A stretch of DNA of 64,000 bases from Thermoleophilia bacterium (GTDB taxonomy: Bacteria > Actinomycetota > Thermoleophilia > Gaiellales > Gaiellaceae): NCBI GenBank assembly GCA_020845695.1, contig JADLFG010000007.1, forward strand, positions 1 through 64,000, read 5' to 3'. A program made the position numbers and the translations under genes. The first letter of the stretch is position 1, and every line of letters starts with the position of its first letter. The notes beneath the pieces were generated by a model, which was not told the origin of the DNA, made no database searches, and worked only from the letters and a program-made list of their open reading frames with translations. This document shows, piece after piece, positions 8,517-17,852 of this stretch.

Positions 8517-10163
8517 ATGGCGCGGATCAAGCAGTCGTCGGTCGAGGAGGCCCTCGTCGCCGCCGACGCCGTCGAGCTCGTGGGCGCGAAGACCCAGCTT
8601 CGCCGCGTCGGCTCCCGCTGGGTCGGCCGCTGCCCATTCCACGACGAGCGCACCCCCAGCTTCTCCGTCAACGCCGAGCGCAAGCTCTACCACTGCTTCG
8701 GCTGCGGCCGCGGCGGCGACCTGATCACGTTCGTGCGCGAGACCGAGGGGCTCGATTTCGTGCAGGCGGTCGAGTGGCTCGCCGACCGCTACCGCGTCCA
8801 GCTCGAGTACGAGCAGGGCGGGCCGGACGAGTCCGAGCGCCGCCGCCGCGAGCGGCTGCTCGCCCTGCTCGAGGCGGCGGCGGTGTTCTACCAGCGCCAC
8901 CTCTGGGAGACCGGGGCGGGGAAGGGCACGCGCGCCTACCTCGCCTCGCGGGGCCTGCGCGAGGAGGTGTGCCGCGCATTTCGCCTCGGTCTCTCTCCCG
9001 GCGGCGACGTGCTGGCGCGCAAGGCGCGCGAGAAGGGCTACACGCGCGAGGAGCTCGCCCTGGCCGGCCTCGTCAACCGCCGCGGCGGCGACTACTTCGC
9101 GGGGCGCCTCGTCTTCCCGCTCGCGGACGCCCGCGGGCGCGTCGTCGGCTTCGGGGCGAGGCGCCTCTCGGAGTCCGACCCGATCCGGGCGAAGTACGTC
9201 AACTCCCCCGAGAGCGAGCTGTTTCGCAAGAACGCGCTCGTTTACGGGCTCGACCGGGCCCGGGCTGCGATCGCGAGGGAGGAGCGGGCGATCGTCGTCG
9301 AGGGCTACACGGACGTGCTCGCCCTCCACCAGGCGGGCCTCGAGACCGCGGTCGCCGCGATGGGGACGGCGCTGACGGAGCGCCAGCTCCGCGAGCTGCG
9401 GCGGCTCGCCTCCCGCCTCTACCTCTGCTTCGACGCCGACCAGGCGGGCCAGGAGGCGACGCTGCGCGGCATGGAGCTCGCCTACCGGGACTTCCCGGAG
9501 GTGCTGGTGGTCGCGCTCCCGCCGGGCACCGATCCGGCGGAGGCGGCGGGGGGGTTCGCCGCCAGGCTCGAGGCGGCGGAGACGTACCCGCGCCACCGGG
9601 TGCGGCTCGAGCTCGAGCGGGCGCCGACCCGCGAGGCCGCCTTCCAGCGGCTCCGCGAGGTCGTCGGCGGCTTCGATCGCAACACGGAGTGGCTCGACGC
9701 GGTCAAGCTGGCCGCCGACCAGCTCGACCTGCCGCGCGACCTGCAGGCGGCGCTGGCGCCGCGGGCGTCGCGCTCGACCGGCGTCGTCTCCCGGAAGGTG
9801 CTCGAGGCGGGGGAGCGCTGGGAGCGCGACGCGCTCGCCGGCTGCACGGTCCACCCTGAGCTCGTGCGGATGCTGGCGGAGCTCGGGCCGGAGCACCTAG
9901 ACAGCGACCTGCACCGCCGCCTGCGCCACCACCTCGTGACCGGGGAGCCCGCCGACGTCGACGTGATCGCGCTGCTTGCCGAGCTCGACGCTCGCGCCGC
10001 CGCCGAGGGGATCGACGAGGAGACGACCAAGCAGATCCTGCTGCGCCTGCGCGAGCGCCGCCTGCGCCGCGAGCTCGCCACCGCCGCGCCCGAGCGTGCC
10101 CGGGAGCTCCAGGCCCAGCTCGAGCGGATCCGCGCGGCCGTCTCCGGGCTCGCGGAACGCTAG
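8517..10163 (+). CDS. dnaG: DNA primase
   Basis: A 548-residue primase that makes RNA primers at the replication fork. The N-terminal CHC2 zinc finger uses C39, H42, C60 and C63 (CPFHDERTPSFS, YHCFGCGRGG). The RNA-polymerase core contains VEGYTDVLALHQAG and the acidic CFDADQAGQ of the TOPRIM fold, near residues 262-310. A C-terminal helical region (about 430-548), which should bind the replicative helicase, is present but short. The ATG lies 8 bases after the dgt stop. It is immediately followed by tRNA-Asn. Confidence 0.96.
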   Translation: MARIKQSSVEEALVAADAVELVGAKTQLRRVGSRWVGRCPFHDERTPSFSVNAERKLYHCFGCGRGGDLITFVRETEGLDFVQAVEWLADRYRVQLEYEQGGPDESERRRRERLLALLEAAAVFYQRHLWETGAGKGTRAYLASRGLREEVCRAFRLGLSPGGDVLARKAREKGYTREELALAGLVNRRGGDYFAGRLVFPLADARGRVVGFGARRLSESDPIRAKYVNSPESELFRKNALVYGLDRARAAIAREERAIVVEGYTDVLALHQAGLETAVAAMGTALTERQLRELRRLASRLYLCFDADQAGQEATLRGMELAYRDFPEVLVVALPPGTDPAEAAGGFAARLEAAETYPRHRVRLELERAPTREAAFQRLREVVGGFDRNTEWLDAVKLAADQLDLPRDLQAALAPRASRSTGVVSRKVLEAGERWERDALAGCTVHPELVRMLAELGPEHLDSDLHRRLRHHLVTGEPADVDVIALLAELDARAAAEGIDEETTKQILLRLRERRLRRELATAAPERARELQAQLERIRAAVSGLAER

Positions 10164-10177
10164 AATTGCCGCTGCCG

Positions 10178-10250
10178 TCCCCGGTAGCTCAATTGGCAGA
10201 GCATCCGGCTGTTAACCGGAGGGTTACTGGTTCGAGTCCAGTCCGGGGAG
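10178..10250 (+). tRNA. tRNA-Asn (GTT)
   Basis: A cloverleaf of 73 bases. The acceptor TCCCCGG (10178-10184) pairs with CCGGGGA (10243-10249). The anticodon stem tccgg/ccgga encloses the loop ctgttaa, giving anticodon GTT. The T arm carries GGTTCGAGTCC. CCA is not encoded. TAGAAT at 10161-10166, overlapping the dnaG stop codon, is a likely -10 element. Confidence 0.97.
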
Positions 10251-10350
10251 CTATTTCGGCCGCGGAGCGGCCGAAATAGCTCTACGTTGGGGTTGCCCGG
10301 CAAGGCCCGGGCAACCCCAACGCCATGTAGGGGCGGGTCTTGATCCGCCC
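10249..10350 (+). repeat. Three consecutive palindromes after tRNA-Asn
   Basis: Hairpin 1: 15-bp perfect stem 10249-10263/10267-10281, beginning in the last bases of the tRNA. Hairpin 2: 16-bp perfect stem 10285-10300/10307-10322. Hairpin 3: 10331-10339/10342-10350, one G-T pair, matching the GGGCGGGTC family seen at 394-422 and 20458-20477. The first probably terminates the tRNA transcript; the others look like dispersed palindromic repeats inserted in tandem. From 10351 to 10549 I see nothing further. Confidence 0.75.
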
Positions 10351-10549
10351 GTCTCGTCACTCTCGGCGCAGTTGCGTGCGCGAGGCGTTCGCGATCCGGC
10401 CGTACCCTGAGGGCGCAAGGCTGTCGTTCACACGGAACGGTTGCGACCCGACCAGTTTCCGTGAGGGCGGGCGATGTGTGCACGGTGTCTGATCGCCCAG
10501 CCCCCCGCGAGCCAGCCAGCATGGCCCGCATGGGCCGCCCGCCGCGATG

Positions 10550-11233
10550 TCAGCCGGGCGCGTCCTCCGGGACGAGCACGCCGGGATCGTCGTTCGCGAC
10601 GCTGTTGACCCGGATCGAAGCGGGGGCGGCGACCATCGCTTCGGCCGGGTAGGGAACGAGGAACGTGAGGGCCGCCTCGGGCGGGACGCCCGGATCGAGC
10701 CACGGCTCCTCGAGCTCGCCCGGGAGGATCACGGGCATGCGGTCGTGCAGCTCTGCGACGAGCCCGTTCGCCGCTGTCGTCACGATCGTGAACGAGTCGA
10801 TGGGCTCGCCGCGCTCCCGGTCGAGCCAGGTCGCGAAGAGGCCGGCGAACGCGAACAGCTCCCCGCGGGCGAGCGTGAAGCGGACGGGCAGGCGCTGCCT
10901 GCCCGCACCGGCGCGCCACTCGTAGAAGCCGTCGGCCGGGACGAGACAGCGGTGGGCGCGCACGAGCGGGCGGTACGCCGGTCGCTCGAGCAGCGTCTCA
11001 GCGCGCGCGTTGATCATCCTCGCGGCCCGCGAGGCGTCCTTCGCCCAGTGGGGCACGAGCCCGAAGCGGGCGAGCCGCGCCTGCCGCGAGCCCGTCTCGG
11101 GGTCGAGGACGACGGCGAGCGCCCGCTGCGTCGGCGCGATGTTGAAGCGGGGTCGATACCCCTCGGGTAGCGCGACCGCGAACCGCCGCGCGACGTCCGC
11201 GGCCTCGTGCGTCGACGTGAAGCGACCGCACAC
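10550..11233 (-). CDS. yedK: SRAP domain protein (HMCES/YedK family)
   Basis: A 227-residue protein beginning MCGRF, which exposes the catalytic Cys2 after Met removal. This is the hallmark of SOS-response-associated proteins that form a covalent thiazolidine crosslink with abasic sites in single-stranded DNA. The remaining signature residues are present: the Asn in FNIAPTQ, NARAETL, the Glu in DGFYEW and the His in LHDRMPVIL. It therefore shields abasic sites during replication. The GTG start at 11233 is fixed by the need for Cys2. No LexA box was seen upstream. Confidence 0.95.
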   Translation of the reverse strand: MCGRFTSTHEAADVARRFAVALPEGYRPRFNIAPTQRALAVVLDPETGSRQARLARFGLVPHWAKDASRAARMINARAETLLERPAYRPLVRAHRCLVPADGFYEWRAGAGRQRLPVRFTLARGELFAFAGLFATWLDRERGEPIDSFTIVTTAANGLVAELHDRMPVILPGELEEPWLDPGVPPEAALTFLVPYPAEAMVAAPASIRVNSVANDDPGVLVPEDAPG

Positions 11234-11263
11234 GGCCGCGTCGCCGCCCGCGCCGCCGCCGGC

Positions 11264-11728
11264 TCAGCTACCGACGACCTGCACGAGCCAGCGCCGGTCG
11301 CGGGAGCGATCGAGCTCGATGAAGAGGACGCGCTGCCAGGTGCCGAGGCAGAGCTCGCCGTCGCGCAGCGGGATCGACTCCCCGGCGGGCCCCATCAGGA
11401 GCGACATGCAGTGGGAGTGACCGTTCCCGAACTCCATGTCCTCCGGGCAGACGTTCTCGGTGCGCAGATCCCAGTCGTCGTGCGCGTAGTACTTCTCCGC
11501 CGGGACGAGCCGCCGGAGGAGCCGGGTGAAGTCCTCGAGCAGTCCGGTCTCGAGCTCGTTCACCCGCACGCAGCAGGTGGTGTGGGGGGAGTAGACGCAG
11601 ACGATCCCGTCCGTGATGCCGCTGCTCGCGACTGCCTGGTGGACGTCGTCGGTGATGTCGCGGATCTCGAGACCCGCCTGGGTTCGCACATGATGCTCGG
11701 CCTGGTAGACCTTCACTTGGAGCGCCAC
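11264..11728 (-). CDS. YjbQ/UPF0047 family protein
   Basis: A 154-residue protein of the YjbQ (UPF0047) family, recognised from the conserved YSPHTTC, NGHSH and LGTWQR motifs, which cluster in a trimeric beta-rich fold. Members were reported to have weak thiamine-phosphate synthase activity; the true role is unsettled. Length is as expected (about 130-155). The GTG start gives the standard N-terminus. It is 30 bases upstream of the SRAP gene on the same strand and may be co-transcribed with it. Confidence 0.9.
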   Translation of the reverse strand: MALQVKVYQAEHHVRTQAGLEIRDITDDVHQAVASSGITDGIVCVYSPHTTCCVRVNELETGLLEDFTRLLRRLVPAEKYYAHDDWDLRTENVCPEDMEFGNGHSHCMSLLMGPAGESIPLRDGELCLGTWQRVLFIELDRSRDRRWLVQVVGS

Positions 11729-11885
11729 CCCCTCGTTGTGTACCCATGCCCTCGCGCGCCCGACATTCTGCCCGCTTGGCCGGCGCTTGTCGAAGGGGAG
11801 CGTAGCGAACGGCCCCGCCAGCGGCGCCCGCGAGCTGCTGGCGCCCGCGTGCCAGCCCGGGCTCTCCGGTACCCTCCGCGCTGCC

Positions 11886-11958
11886 GGGCCCGTAGCTCAG
11901 CGGTCAGAGCAGCGGACTCATAATCCGTCGGTCCCTGGTTCGAATCCAGGCGGGCCCA
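11886..11958 (+). tRNA. tRNA with CAT anticodon (Met or lysidine-modified Ile2)
   Basis: The acceptor GGGCCCG (11886-11892) pairs with CGGGCCC (11951-11957). The anticodon loop ctcataa gives CAT, and the T arm carries GGTTCGAATCC. CCA is not encoded. The first pair is G-C, so it is not an obvious initiator tRNA. The GACTCATAATC anticodon arm with the following GGTC resembles Ile2, but elongator Met cannot be excluded by eye; comparison with the other CAT tRNAs of the genome would settle it. Confidence 0.93.
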
Positions 11959-11995
11959 TCCGAGACCGGGAGCGGCGCTGCGGGCAGCCGGCGGC

Positions 11996-13060
11996 TCAGA
12001 ACGCTCGCGCTCCCGTCAACCTCGGCCCGAGCGCGCTCGGCAGCACGCGCGAGGAGCGCGCGTCCACGTCGTAGAGCACGGACCCGCCGGTCGTGAAGCG
12101 CATGTAGCCGACGAGCCGTCGCGAGGCCGACGCGGACAGGGCGAACACGTCGCCGGGCGCGGCGAGCACGGATACCGCGGCCGTGTCGGCAGCGACGAGC
12201 ACGAGGTCGTTGCGGTACGCGCCGGGAGCCGTGCGGGTCAGCCGCACGGCAACGAGCTCCGTGTCCGAGAGCCACGCCGGCTCGGTGTAGAAGACGGTGC
12301 AGGAGCCGTCGAGCAACGTCACGGCGCTCGCGCCCTCGCCGGTCGCCTGAACGGCGACATCGCCGGCGCGGTACCCCGGCTCGGGCCCGCCGCAGTGCTC
12401 CTCCTCGCGCAGGTAGGCGAGCCGCTCGCCGTCGGGCGAGAGCGTCGGGAACCGCGAGCGGTCCCCGGTCGTGGCCCGGAACGCCTCCCCGCTGGCCACG
12501 TCGACGAGCCAGATGTCGTAGAAGAAGAGGTCGACGTCGTTGCCCTCCGCGACGGCGAGCGTGGTGCCGCCCGCGTCGAACGAGAACGAGAGGATCGTGC
12601 CGGCGTCGGGCTGGCCGGTCTCGACCCCGGGCAGCCCCGGCCCGTTCGAGAACTGGACGAGCTTGCGGATCTTCCCGCCGCGGTCGCGCAGCCAGACCGA
12701 GTTCGCCTGCGGGTCTCGGCGACCCGCGTGGTCGGGTAGGAACGCGACGCGCCCCGGGCCGAGCACGACCGGAGCGAACGCGTTCGCGACCGTGAAGCGC
12801 TTCCTGCCGGTGATCGCGTCGCGCGCGACGACGGTGTCCCCGGTTGCACCCGACCCGGCGAAGAGGCGGCCCGCGAGCGAGTAGCGCGTGAACGGGGCGA
12901 AGCGGTGGACGAGCCCGCCGGCGGCGTCGAGCACGACGACCGCGTTGCCGCGCGCGGCCGCGACGGCCGGCGTGCCGGCGGCCTGGGCGGGCGCGGTCAG
13001 GGCCAGACCGGCAGCGATCCCGGCGCAGCCTGCGACGAGGCGCCGGATCGCGGGGGTCAC
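11996..13060 (-). CDS. Secreted beta-propeller (TolB/WD40-like) protein
   Basis: A 354-residue protein with an N-terminal signal peptide (hydrophobic core about residues 8-27, cleavage near AQAAG). The mature part consists of repeated beta-rich blocks with propeller-type phrases such as FPTLSPDGERLAYLRE and VWLRDRGGKIRKLV, like TolB/WD40-type PD40 repeats. Such proteins sit outside the membrane and bind partners; no catalytic residues stand out. Its ATG overlaps the stop codon of the upstream unknown gene (ATGA at 13060-13057), so both belong to one operon. A tRNA gene lies just beyond its 3' end on the other strand. Confidence 0.7.
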   Translation of the reverse strand: MTPAIRRLVAGCAGIAAGLALTAPAQAAGTPAVAAARGNAVVVLDAAGGLVHRFAPFTRYSLAGRLFAGSGATGDTVVARDAITGRKRFTVANAFAPVVLGPGRVAFLPDHAGRRDPQANSVWLRDRGGKIRKLVQFSNGPGLPGVETGQPDAGTILSFSFDAGGTTLAVAEGNDVDLFFYDIWLVDVASGEAFRATTGDRSRFPTLSPDGERLAYLREEEHCGGPEPGYRAGDVAVQATGEGASAVTLLDGSCTVFYTEPAWLSDTELVAVRLTRTAPGAYRNDLVLVAADTAAVSVLAAPGDVFALSASASRRLVGYMRFTTGGSVLYDVDARSSRVLPSALGPRLTGARAF

Positions 13061-13437
13061 CCGCGCTCGGGGCTCGGCGCGAGACGAAAGCCGGCGGCTC
13101 GCGGCGAGCCCTCCGCCGCGAGCCGCCGAAGCCGCGCGCGGACCTCGGTCAGGAGGTCGCCGCAGCCCGCGTCGGGTACGCGCGAGAGCGCGATCCGCTC
13201 GCGGCGCGGCGTGACGTCGGCGACGTCCTCGACCGGGACGATCACGAGCCGTCGCCCGAGCACGCCCGCGCGGACGACGAGCGCATCCGGCTGGTCGGGC
13301 CGCACGCGGAACATGACCGCCTCGACGAGCCCGAAGCGGCCTTCGGGCGTGTCGACCCGGAATCCCTCCGACTGGCAGAGCCAGTAGAAACGCGCCCCAA
13401 GGCGCTGCTCGAGCGATGTCAGGCGGGTGTCGTTCAC
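13057..13437 (-). CDS. Protein of unknown function, possible PRC-barrel-like fold (126 aa)
   Basis: A 126-residue soluble protein with no membrane segment. The middle (about residues 28-88) reads as alternating beta strands, DTPEGRFGLVEAVMFRVRPD then ALVVRAGVLGRRLVIVPVED, which resembles a PRC-barrel-type domain, but this is a resemblance only. The GTG start at 13437 is the only reasonable one. It is translationally coupled to the secreted propeller gene downstream. Confidence 0.55.
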   Translation of the reverse strand: MNDTRLTSLEQRLGARFYWLCQSEGFRVDTPEGRFGLVEAVMFRVRPDQPDALVVRAGVLGRRLVIVPVEDVADVTPRRERIALSRVPDAGCGDLLTEVRARLRRLAAEGSPRAAGFRLAPSPERG

Positions 13438-13641
13438 CGGGGGTCGCTTCGGCGTCGGCTTCGCAAGTCCTGCGATTGTCTCACGTTGCGGTTGAGCCGC
13501 AATGTGCGGGCGTTAAGGCTTCGCGAACTGTTCGTGAAGAAGTGTTGTGTCGCGTCCGCGGCGCGGCCCCGCCCGGCCGCGCGGCATAATCGCTCCGGCT
13601 GTGGCGGCCGCTCCGAGGCCGCCCGGACCAGGTGATCCCGA

Positions 13642-14853
13642 GTGGATGCGAATCCGAGCACGAGGCTGCACGAGCGGCGCGCAGCCCGGCGCCGTGCCGT
13701 CGTGCGCCGCCGCGTCGCCGCGCTCGCGCTCGTCGCGCTCGCTCTCGCCGGCCTGGTGGTGGGCGTGCTCGGCGCGACCGGCGGAGACGCCCCCGACTCC
13801 TCGCCCGGTGGTGCTCCCCCTGCGGGCAGCGAGGCGGAGACCGGCGCGACCGGGCCGGCAACCGAGACCTCGTCGCCGGCGGCGGACGCCCCGCCGGACG
13901 TGCGCGTCAGGATCGCCGCTGTCGGCGACATCGTCATGGGCACCACCGGCAACCTGCCGCCCGACGGAGGCGAGGGGTTCTTCGCGGGCGTCGCGTCCGC
14001 GCTCGTCGGAGACGTCGTCCTCGGCAACCTGGAGGGCACGCTGTCGACCGGGCCGGGATCGAAATGCGGGCCCGACTCGACGAATTGCTTCGCCTTCCAG
14101 ACGCCGCCCGGCTACGCGAGCTGGCTCGACCGGGCCGGCTTCACCGTACTCAACCTCGCGAACAACCACTCGTTCGACTTCGGCGCGGAGGGCCAGCGCC
14201 AGACGGTGGCCGCGCTGCGCCGCCACGGGCTGCGGGCGACGGGCCGGCCCGGCCAGATCGCGATCCAGCGAGTCGGGGCGGCGCGGGTCGCGATCCTCGG
14301 CTTCGCCCCGTACCCGTGGGCGCAGGACCTGACCGACCTGCCGGCGGCCGCCGAGCTCGTGCGGAAGGCCTCGCGCGAGGCAGATCTCGTCGTCGTCACC
14401 TTCCACGGTGGCGCCGAAGGGGCCGACCGGACGCACGTTCCACCCGGCCCGGAGACGTACCTGGGCGAGGCCCGCGGCGATCTGCGCGCCTTCGCCCACG
14501 CGGTGGTCGACGCGGGCGCCGACCTCGTCATCGGCCACGGCCCCCATGTGCTTAGGGGGATGGAGTGGTACGGGGGCCGCCTCGTCGCCTACAGCCTCGG
14601 CAACTTCGGGGGCTACGGCGTCTTCTCGCTCGCCGGGCCGCTCGCGGTCAGCGGCGTCCTCCAGGTGACGCTCGAGGCCGACGGGAGCTGGGTCGAGGGG
14701 CACCTCGTCGCCACCGTCCTCGCCGGCGAGGGGATTCCCGCCCTCGATCCGGCCGAGGCCGCCCACGGAATCGTGCGGGAGCTCTCGAAGGCGGACTTCG
14801 GCGCGCGAGCGATGCGGGTGACCAAGACCGGGGCTCTGCGTCCGCCGGGCTGA
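13642..14853 (+). CDS. CapA-family (PGA_cap) metallophosphoesterase-like protein
   Basis: A 403-residue protein with one N-terminal membrane anchor (about residues 27-47, after an Arg-rich n-region) and a Pro/Gly/Ser-rich linker. The outer domain carries the CapA/PGA_cap metal motifs: VGDIVMG, GNLEG, LANNHSFDFG, TFHGGAEG and GHGPHVLRGMEWYGG, ending with YSLGNF. CapA-type proteins take part in poly-gamma-glutamate or other envelope polymer handling; the family is broad and the substrate here is open. GTG at 13642 is used to include the anchor. A strong hairpin follows the stop. Confidence 0.88.
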   Translation: MDANPSTRLHERRAARRRAVVRRRVAALALVALALAGLVVGVLGATGGDAPDSSPGGAPPAGSEAETGATGPATETSSPAADAPPDVRVRIAAVGDIVMGTTGNLPPDGGEGFFAGVASALVGDVVLGNLEGTLSTGPGSKCGPDSTNCFAFQTPPGYASWLDRAGFTVLNLANNHSFDFGAEGQRQTVAALRRHGLRATGRPGQIAIQRVGAARVAILGFAPYPWAQDLTDLPAAAELVRKASREADLVVVTFHGGAEGADRTHVPPGPETYLGEARGDLRAFAHAVVDAGADLVIGHGPHVLRGMEWYGGRLVAYSLGNFGGYGVFSLAGPLAVSGVLQVTLEADGSWVEGHLVATVLAGEGIPALDPAEAAHGIVRELSKADFGARAMRVTKTGALRPPG

Positions 14854-14855
14854 CA

Positions 14856-14884
14856 CGCGATCCCGCTGGACCAGCGGGATCGCG
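14856..14884 (+). terminator. Perfect 14-bp hairpin after the CapA-like gene
   Basis: CGCGATCCCGCTGG (14856-14869) pairs with 14871-14884 around a single A. No T tract follows, so termination may need help or the element may be structural. It starts 2 bases after the stop codon. Confidence 0.6.
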
Positions 14885-14929
14885 ACGCACAAGGGCGTCA
14901 CGAATCGGTGTCGAAATGCACGTAGGGAT

Positions 14930-14959
14930 TTGACCCCCGTCCGATTGCCGTGGTATTTT
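14930..14959 (+). promoter_or_regulatory. Sigma70-type promoter of the NlpC/P60 gene
   Basis: TTGACC (14930-14935), an 18-base spacer, then TATTTT (14954-14959). The predicted transcript begins near 14966-14968, which argues against the upstream GTG at 14950 as a start codon because it overlaps the promoter. Confidence 0.55.
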
Positions 14960-14967
14960 CCGACACC

Positions 14968-16134
14968 TTGCGTGAGCGATTTCCCCGGAGGGGCGGCTCC
15001 CTCCACCCGCGACAGCTAGATCCCCGCTCGCCGAAGCGGCTTACGGCGCTCCTCGTGGCGCTTGCCATCGGGGCGGTCGCGGCCACCACGGCGATCGCGG
15101 AGCCGGCCGAGATCACGGCCAAGAAGGCCGAGGCCCAGGAGGTCCTGGCCCAGATCCAGCAGATCGACGCGGAGCTCGGCCTCGCGATCGAGGAGTACAA
15201 CGCCGCGACGCTCGAGCTGGAGGCGATCGAGGCCGAGATCGCCACGAACCAGCGGCACCTCGAGATCGCGCGGGGCGCCTACCGCACCGCCCAGCGAACG
15301 CTGGCCGACCGGGTCGTCGCCCTCTACACGGCCGGCGGTGACGAGGGCACGCTCGAGGTCATCCTCGGCGCCACCAGCCTCGATGACCTGCTCGACCGCG
15401 TCGACGCCGTGAAGCGGGTCTCGGCTCAGGATGTCGAGGTGATCGAGGCCGTGCGCGACGCTCGGACCGAGATCCGAGACCGCGCCCGCCGGCTGGCCGG
15501 GATGCGCGCGAAACAGAGCAAGGTCGTGCAGCGGCGAGACGAGCGCCGCGACGCGATCGAGGCGAAGCTCGCCGAGCGCGAGCGGCTGTACGAGTCGATC
15601 AAGGGTCAGATCGCGCAGCTCGAGGCCGAGGAGCGCGAGCGCCAGCGGCGGCTCGCCGAGGAGGCACGGCGGCGGCGCGAGGCGGAGCGACAGGCGGCCG
15701 CGGCCGCGGCGGCCTCGGCGGGGGTGGACGCAGCCGATGTCAGCGCACCGGCCCCCGAGAGCGTCGGTGCCCCGCCGCCCGCGCGCTACGGCGGCGTCGT
15801 CGACATCGCGCTTCAGTACCTCGGCGTCCCGTACGTCTGGGGTGGCGCCTCGCCGTCGGGCTTCGACTGCTCCGGGCTCGTCGTCTACGCCTTCGGGCAG
15901 CTCGGCATCTCGCTCCCGCACTACACCGGCTCGCTCTGGCAGCTCGGCAGCCCCGTCTCGCGCGACCAGCTCCAAGCCGGCGATCTCGTCTTCTTCAACG
16001 GTCTCGGCCACATGGGCATCTACATGGGCGGCGGCCAGTTCGTCCACGCCCCGCACACCGGCGACGTCGTCAAGATCTCGAGCCTGAGCGACAGCTGGTA
16101 CGCGTCCACGTACGTGGGCGCGCGCCGGATCTAG
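14968..16134 (+). CDS. Secreted coiled-coil NlpC/P60 peptidoglycan hydrolase
   Basis: About 388 residues: a hydrophobic signal segment after PKR (TALLVALAIGAVAATTAIA), a long coiled coil rich in Glu, Ala and Arg (about residues 40-235), a short linker and a C-terminal NlpC/P60 domain (about 260-388). The catalytic Cys lies in GFDCSGLVVYAF and the His in GHMGIYMGGGQF. The order coiled coil then NlpC/P60 is that of RipA/PcsB-type hydrolases needed for daughter-cell separation. The start is uncertain: a GTG at 14950 lies inside the promoter, and the TTG at 14968 is the first in-frame candidate on the predicted transcript. Confidence 0.88.
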   Translation: MRERFPRRGGSLHPRQLDPRSPKRLTALLVALAIGAVAATTAIAEPAEITAKKAEAQEVLAQIQQIDAELGLAIEEYNAATLELEAIEAEIATNQRHLEIARGAYRTAQRTLADRVVALYTAGGDEGTLEVILGATSLDDLLDRVDAVKRVSAQDVEVIEAVRDARTEIRDRARRLAGMRAKQSKVVQRRDERRDAIEAKLAERERLYESIKGQIAQLEAEERERQRRLAEEARRRREAERQAAAAAAASAGVDAADVSAPAPESVGAPPPARYGGVVDIALQYLGVPYVWGGASPSGFDCSGLVVYAFGQLGISLPHYTGSLWQLGSPVSRDQLQAGDLVFFNGLGHMGIYMGGGQFVHAPHTGDVVKISSLSDSWYASTYVGARRI

Positions 16135-16144
16135 AGTCCCGGCC

Positions 16145-16502
16145 GTGGGCCCGGAGGCCCGCGCCGCGATCGAGCGCGCGAAGGCCCGCCTCGACCGGCT
16201 CGCGCTCTACCCGGAGCCGGTCCGGACGCGACGGGTACGGCTCGTCACCGCGCCGTGGTTCTTCAGGCTGCCGCGCTTCCGCCGCTTCAGCGGCTTCACC
16301 TGCTACTCGCTGATCCTCCTGCGCGACCCGCCCGGGGTCGCCCCCGACGACCTTGTCTGCCACGAGCTCTGCCACGTCTGGCAGCTGCAGCACCATCCGC
16401 TGCGGATGCCGCTCTCCTACCTGCGCTTCGGGTACCTGCGAAACCCGTACGAGGCCGAGGCGCGCCGCGCCGCCGCCGGCACCCGCGGGCACCCCGGGGC
16501 CG

Positions 16503-16519
<17 letters not shown>
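16145..16519 (+). CDS. Small HExxH zinc-metalloprotease-like protein
   Basis: A 124-residue protein with CHELCHVWQLQHHP (about residues 70-83), a clear HExxH zinc motif, followed by a YLRNPYEAEAR segment whose Glu could be the third ligand. This small single-domain type is often annotated as DUF4157-like or SprT-like, but I cannot assign a family firmly. A hydrophobic stretch FSGFTCYSLILL precedes the motif. The GTG start at 16145 lies 7 bases after TAGAGT (16132-16137), giving a leaderless arrangement. Its 3' end overlaps the convergent oxidoreductase gene by 17 bases. Confidence 0.7.
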
Positions 16520-17744
<1,225 letters not shown>

Positions 17745-17750
17745 GGGGCG

Positions 17751-17799
17751 AGCCTACCACTGAAACTTCGAAAAGTAAAGTAGCTTTGGAAAACAAAGC
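17751..17799. promoter_or_regulatory. AT-rich promoter/operator region upstream of sqr
   Basis: Minus-strand promoter of sqr: TTTACT (17779-17774), 17 bases, TAGGCT (17756-17751), then 6 bases to the ATG. Just beyond lies the inverted repeat GCTTTG (17783-17788)/CAAAGC (17794-17799) with a 5-base spacer. The 40-base AT-rich island stands out in this genome and may be an operator for a sulfide-responsive or other repressor that is not encoded nearby. Confidence 0.5.
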
Positions 17800-17852
17800 A
17801 TTACGGTCGATCGGGGCCCCGTTGACCTCCCCCAGGCGGTAGCCTTGCTCCC

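Noticed and set aside
14885..15060. Possible c-di-AMP (ydaO-type) riboswitch ahead of the NlpC/P60 gene
   Set aside because: Such riboswitches precede many actinobacterial cell-wall hydrolase genes, but I could not find the conserved core, and the promoter lies too close to the start to leave room for the aptamer.
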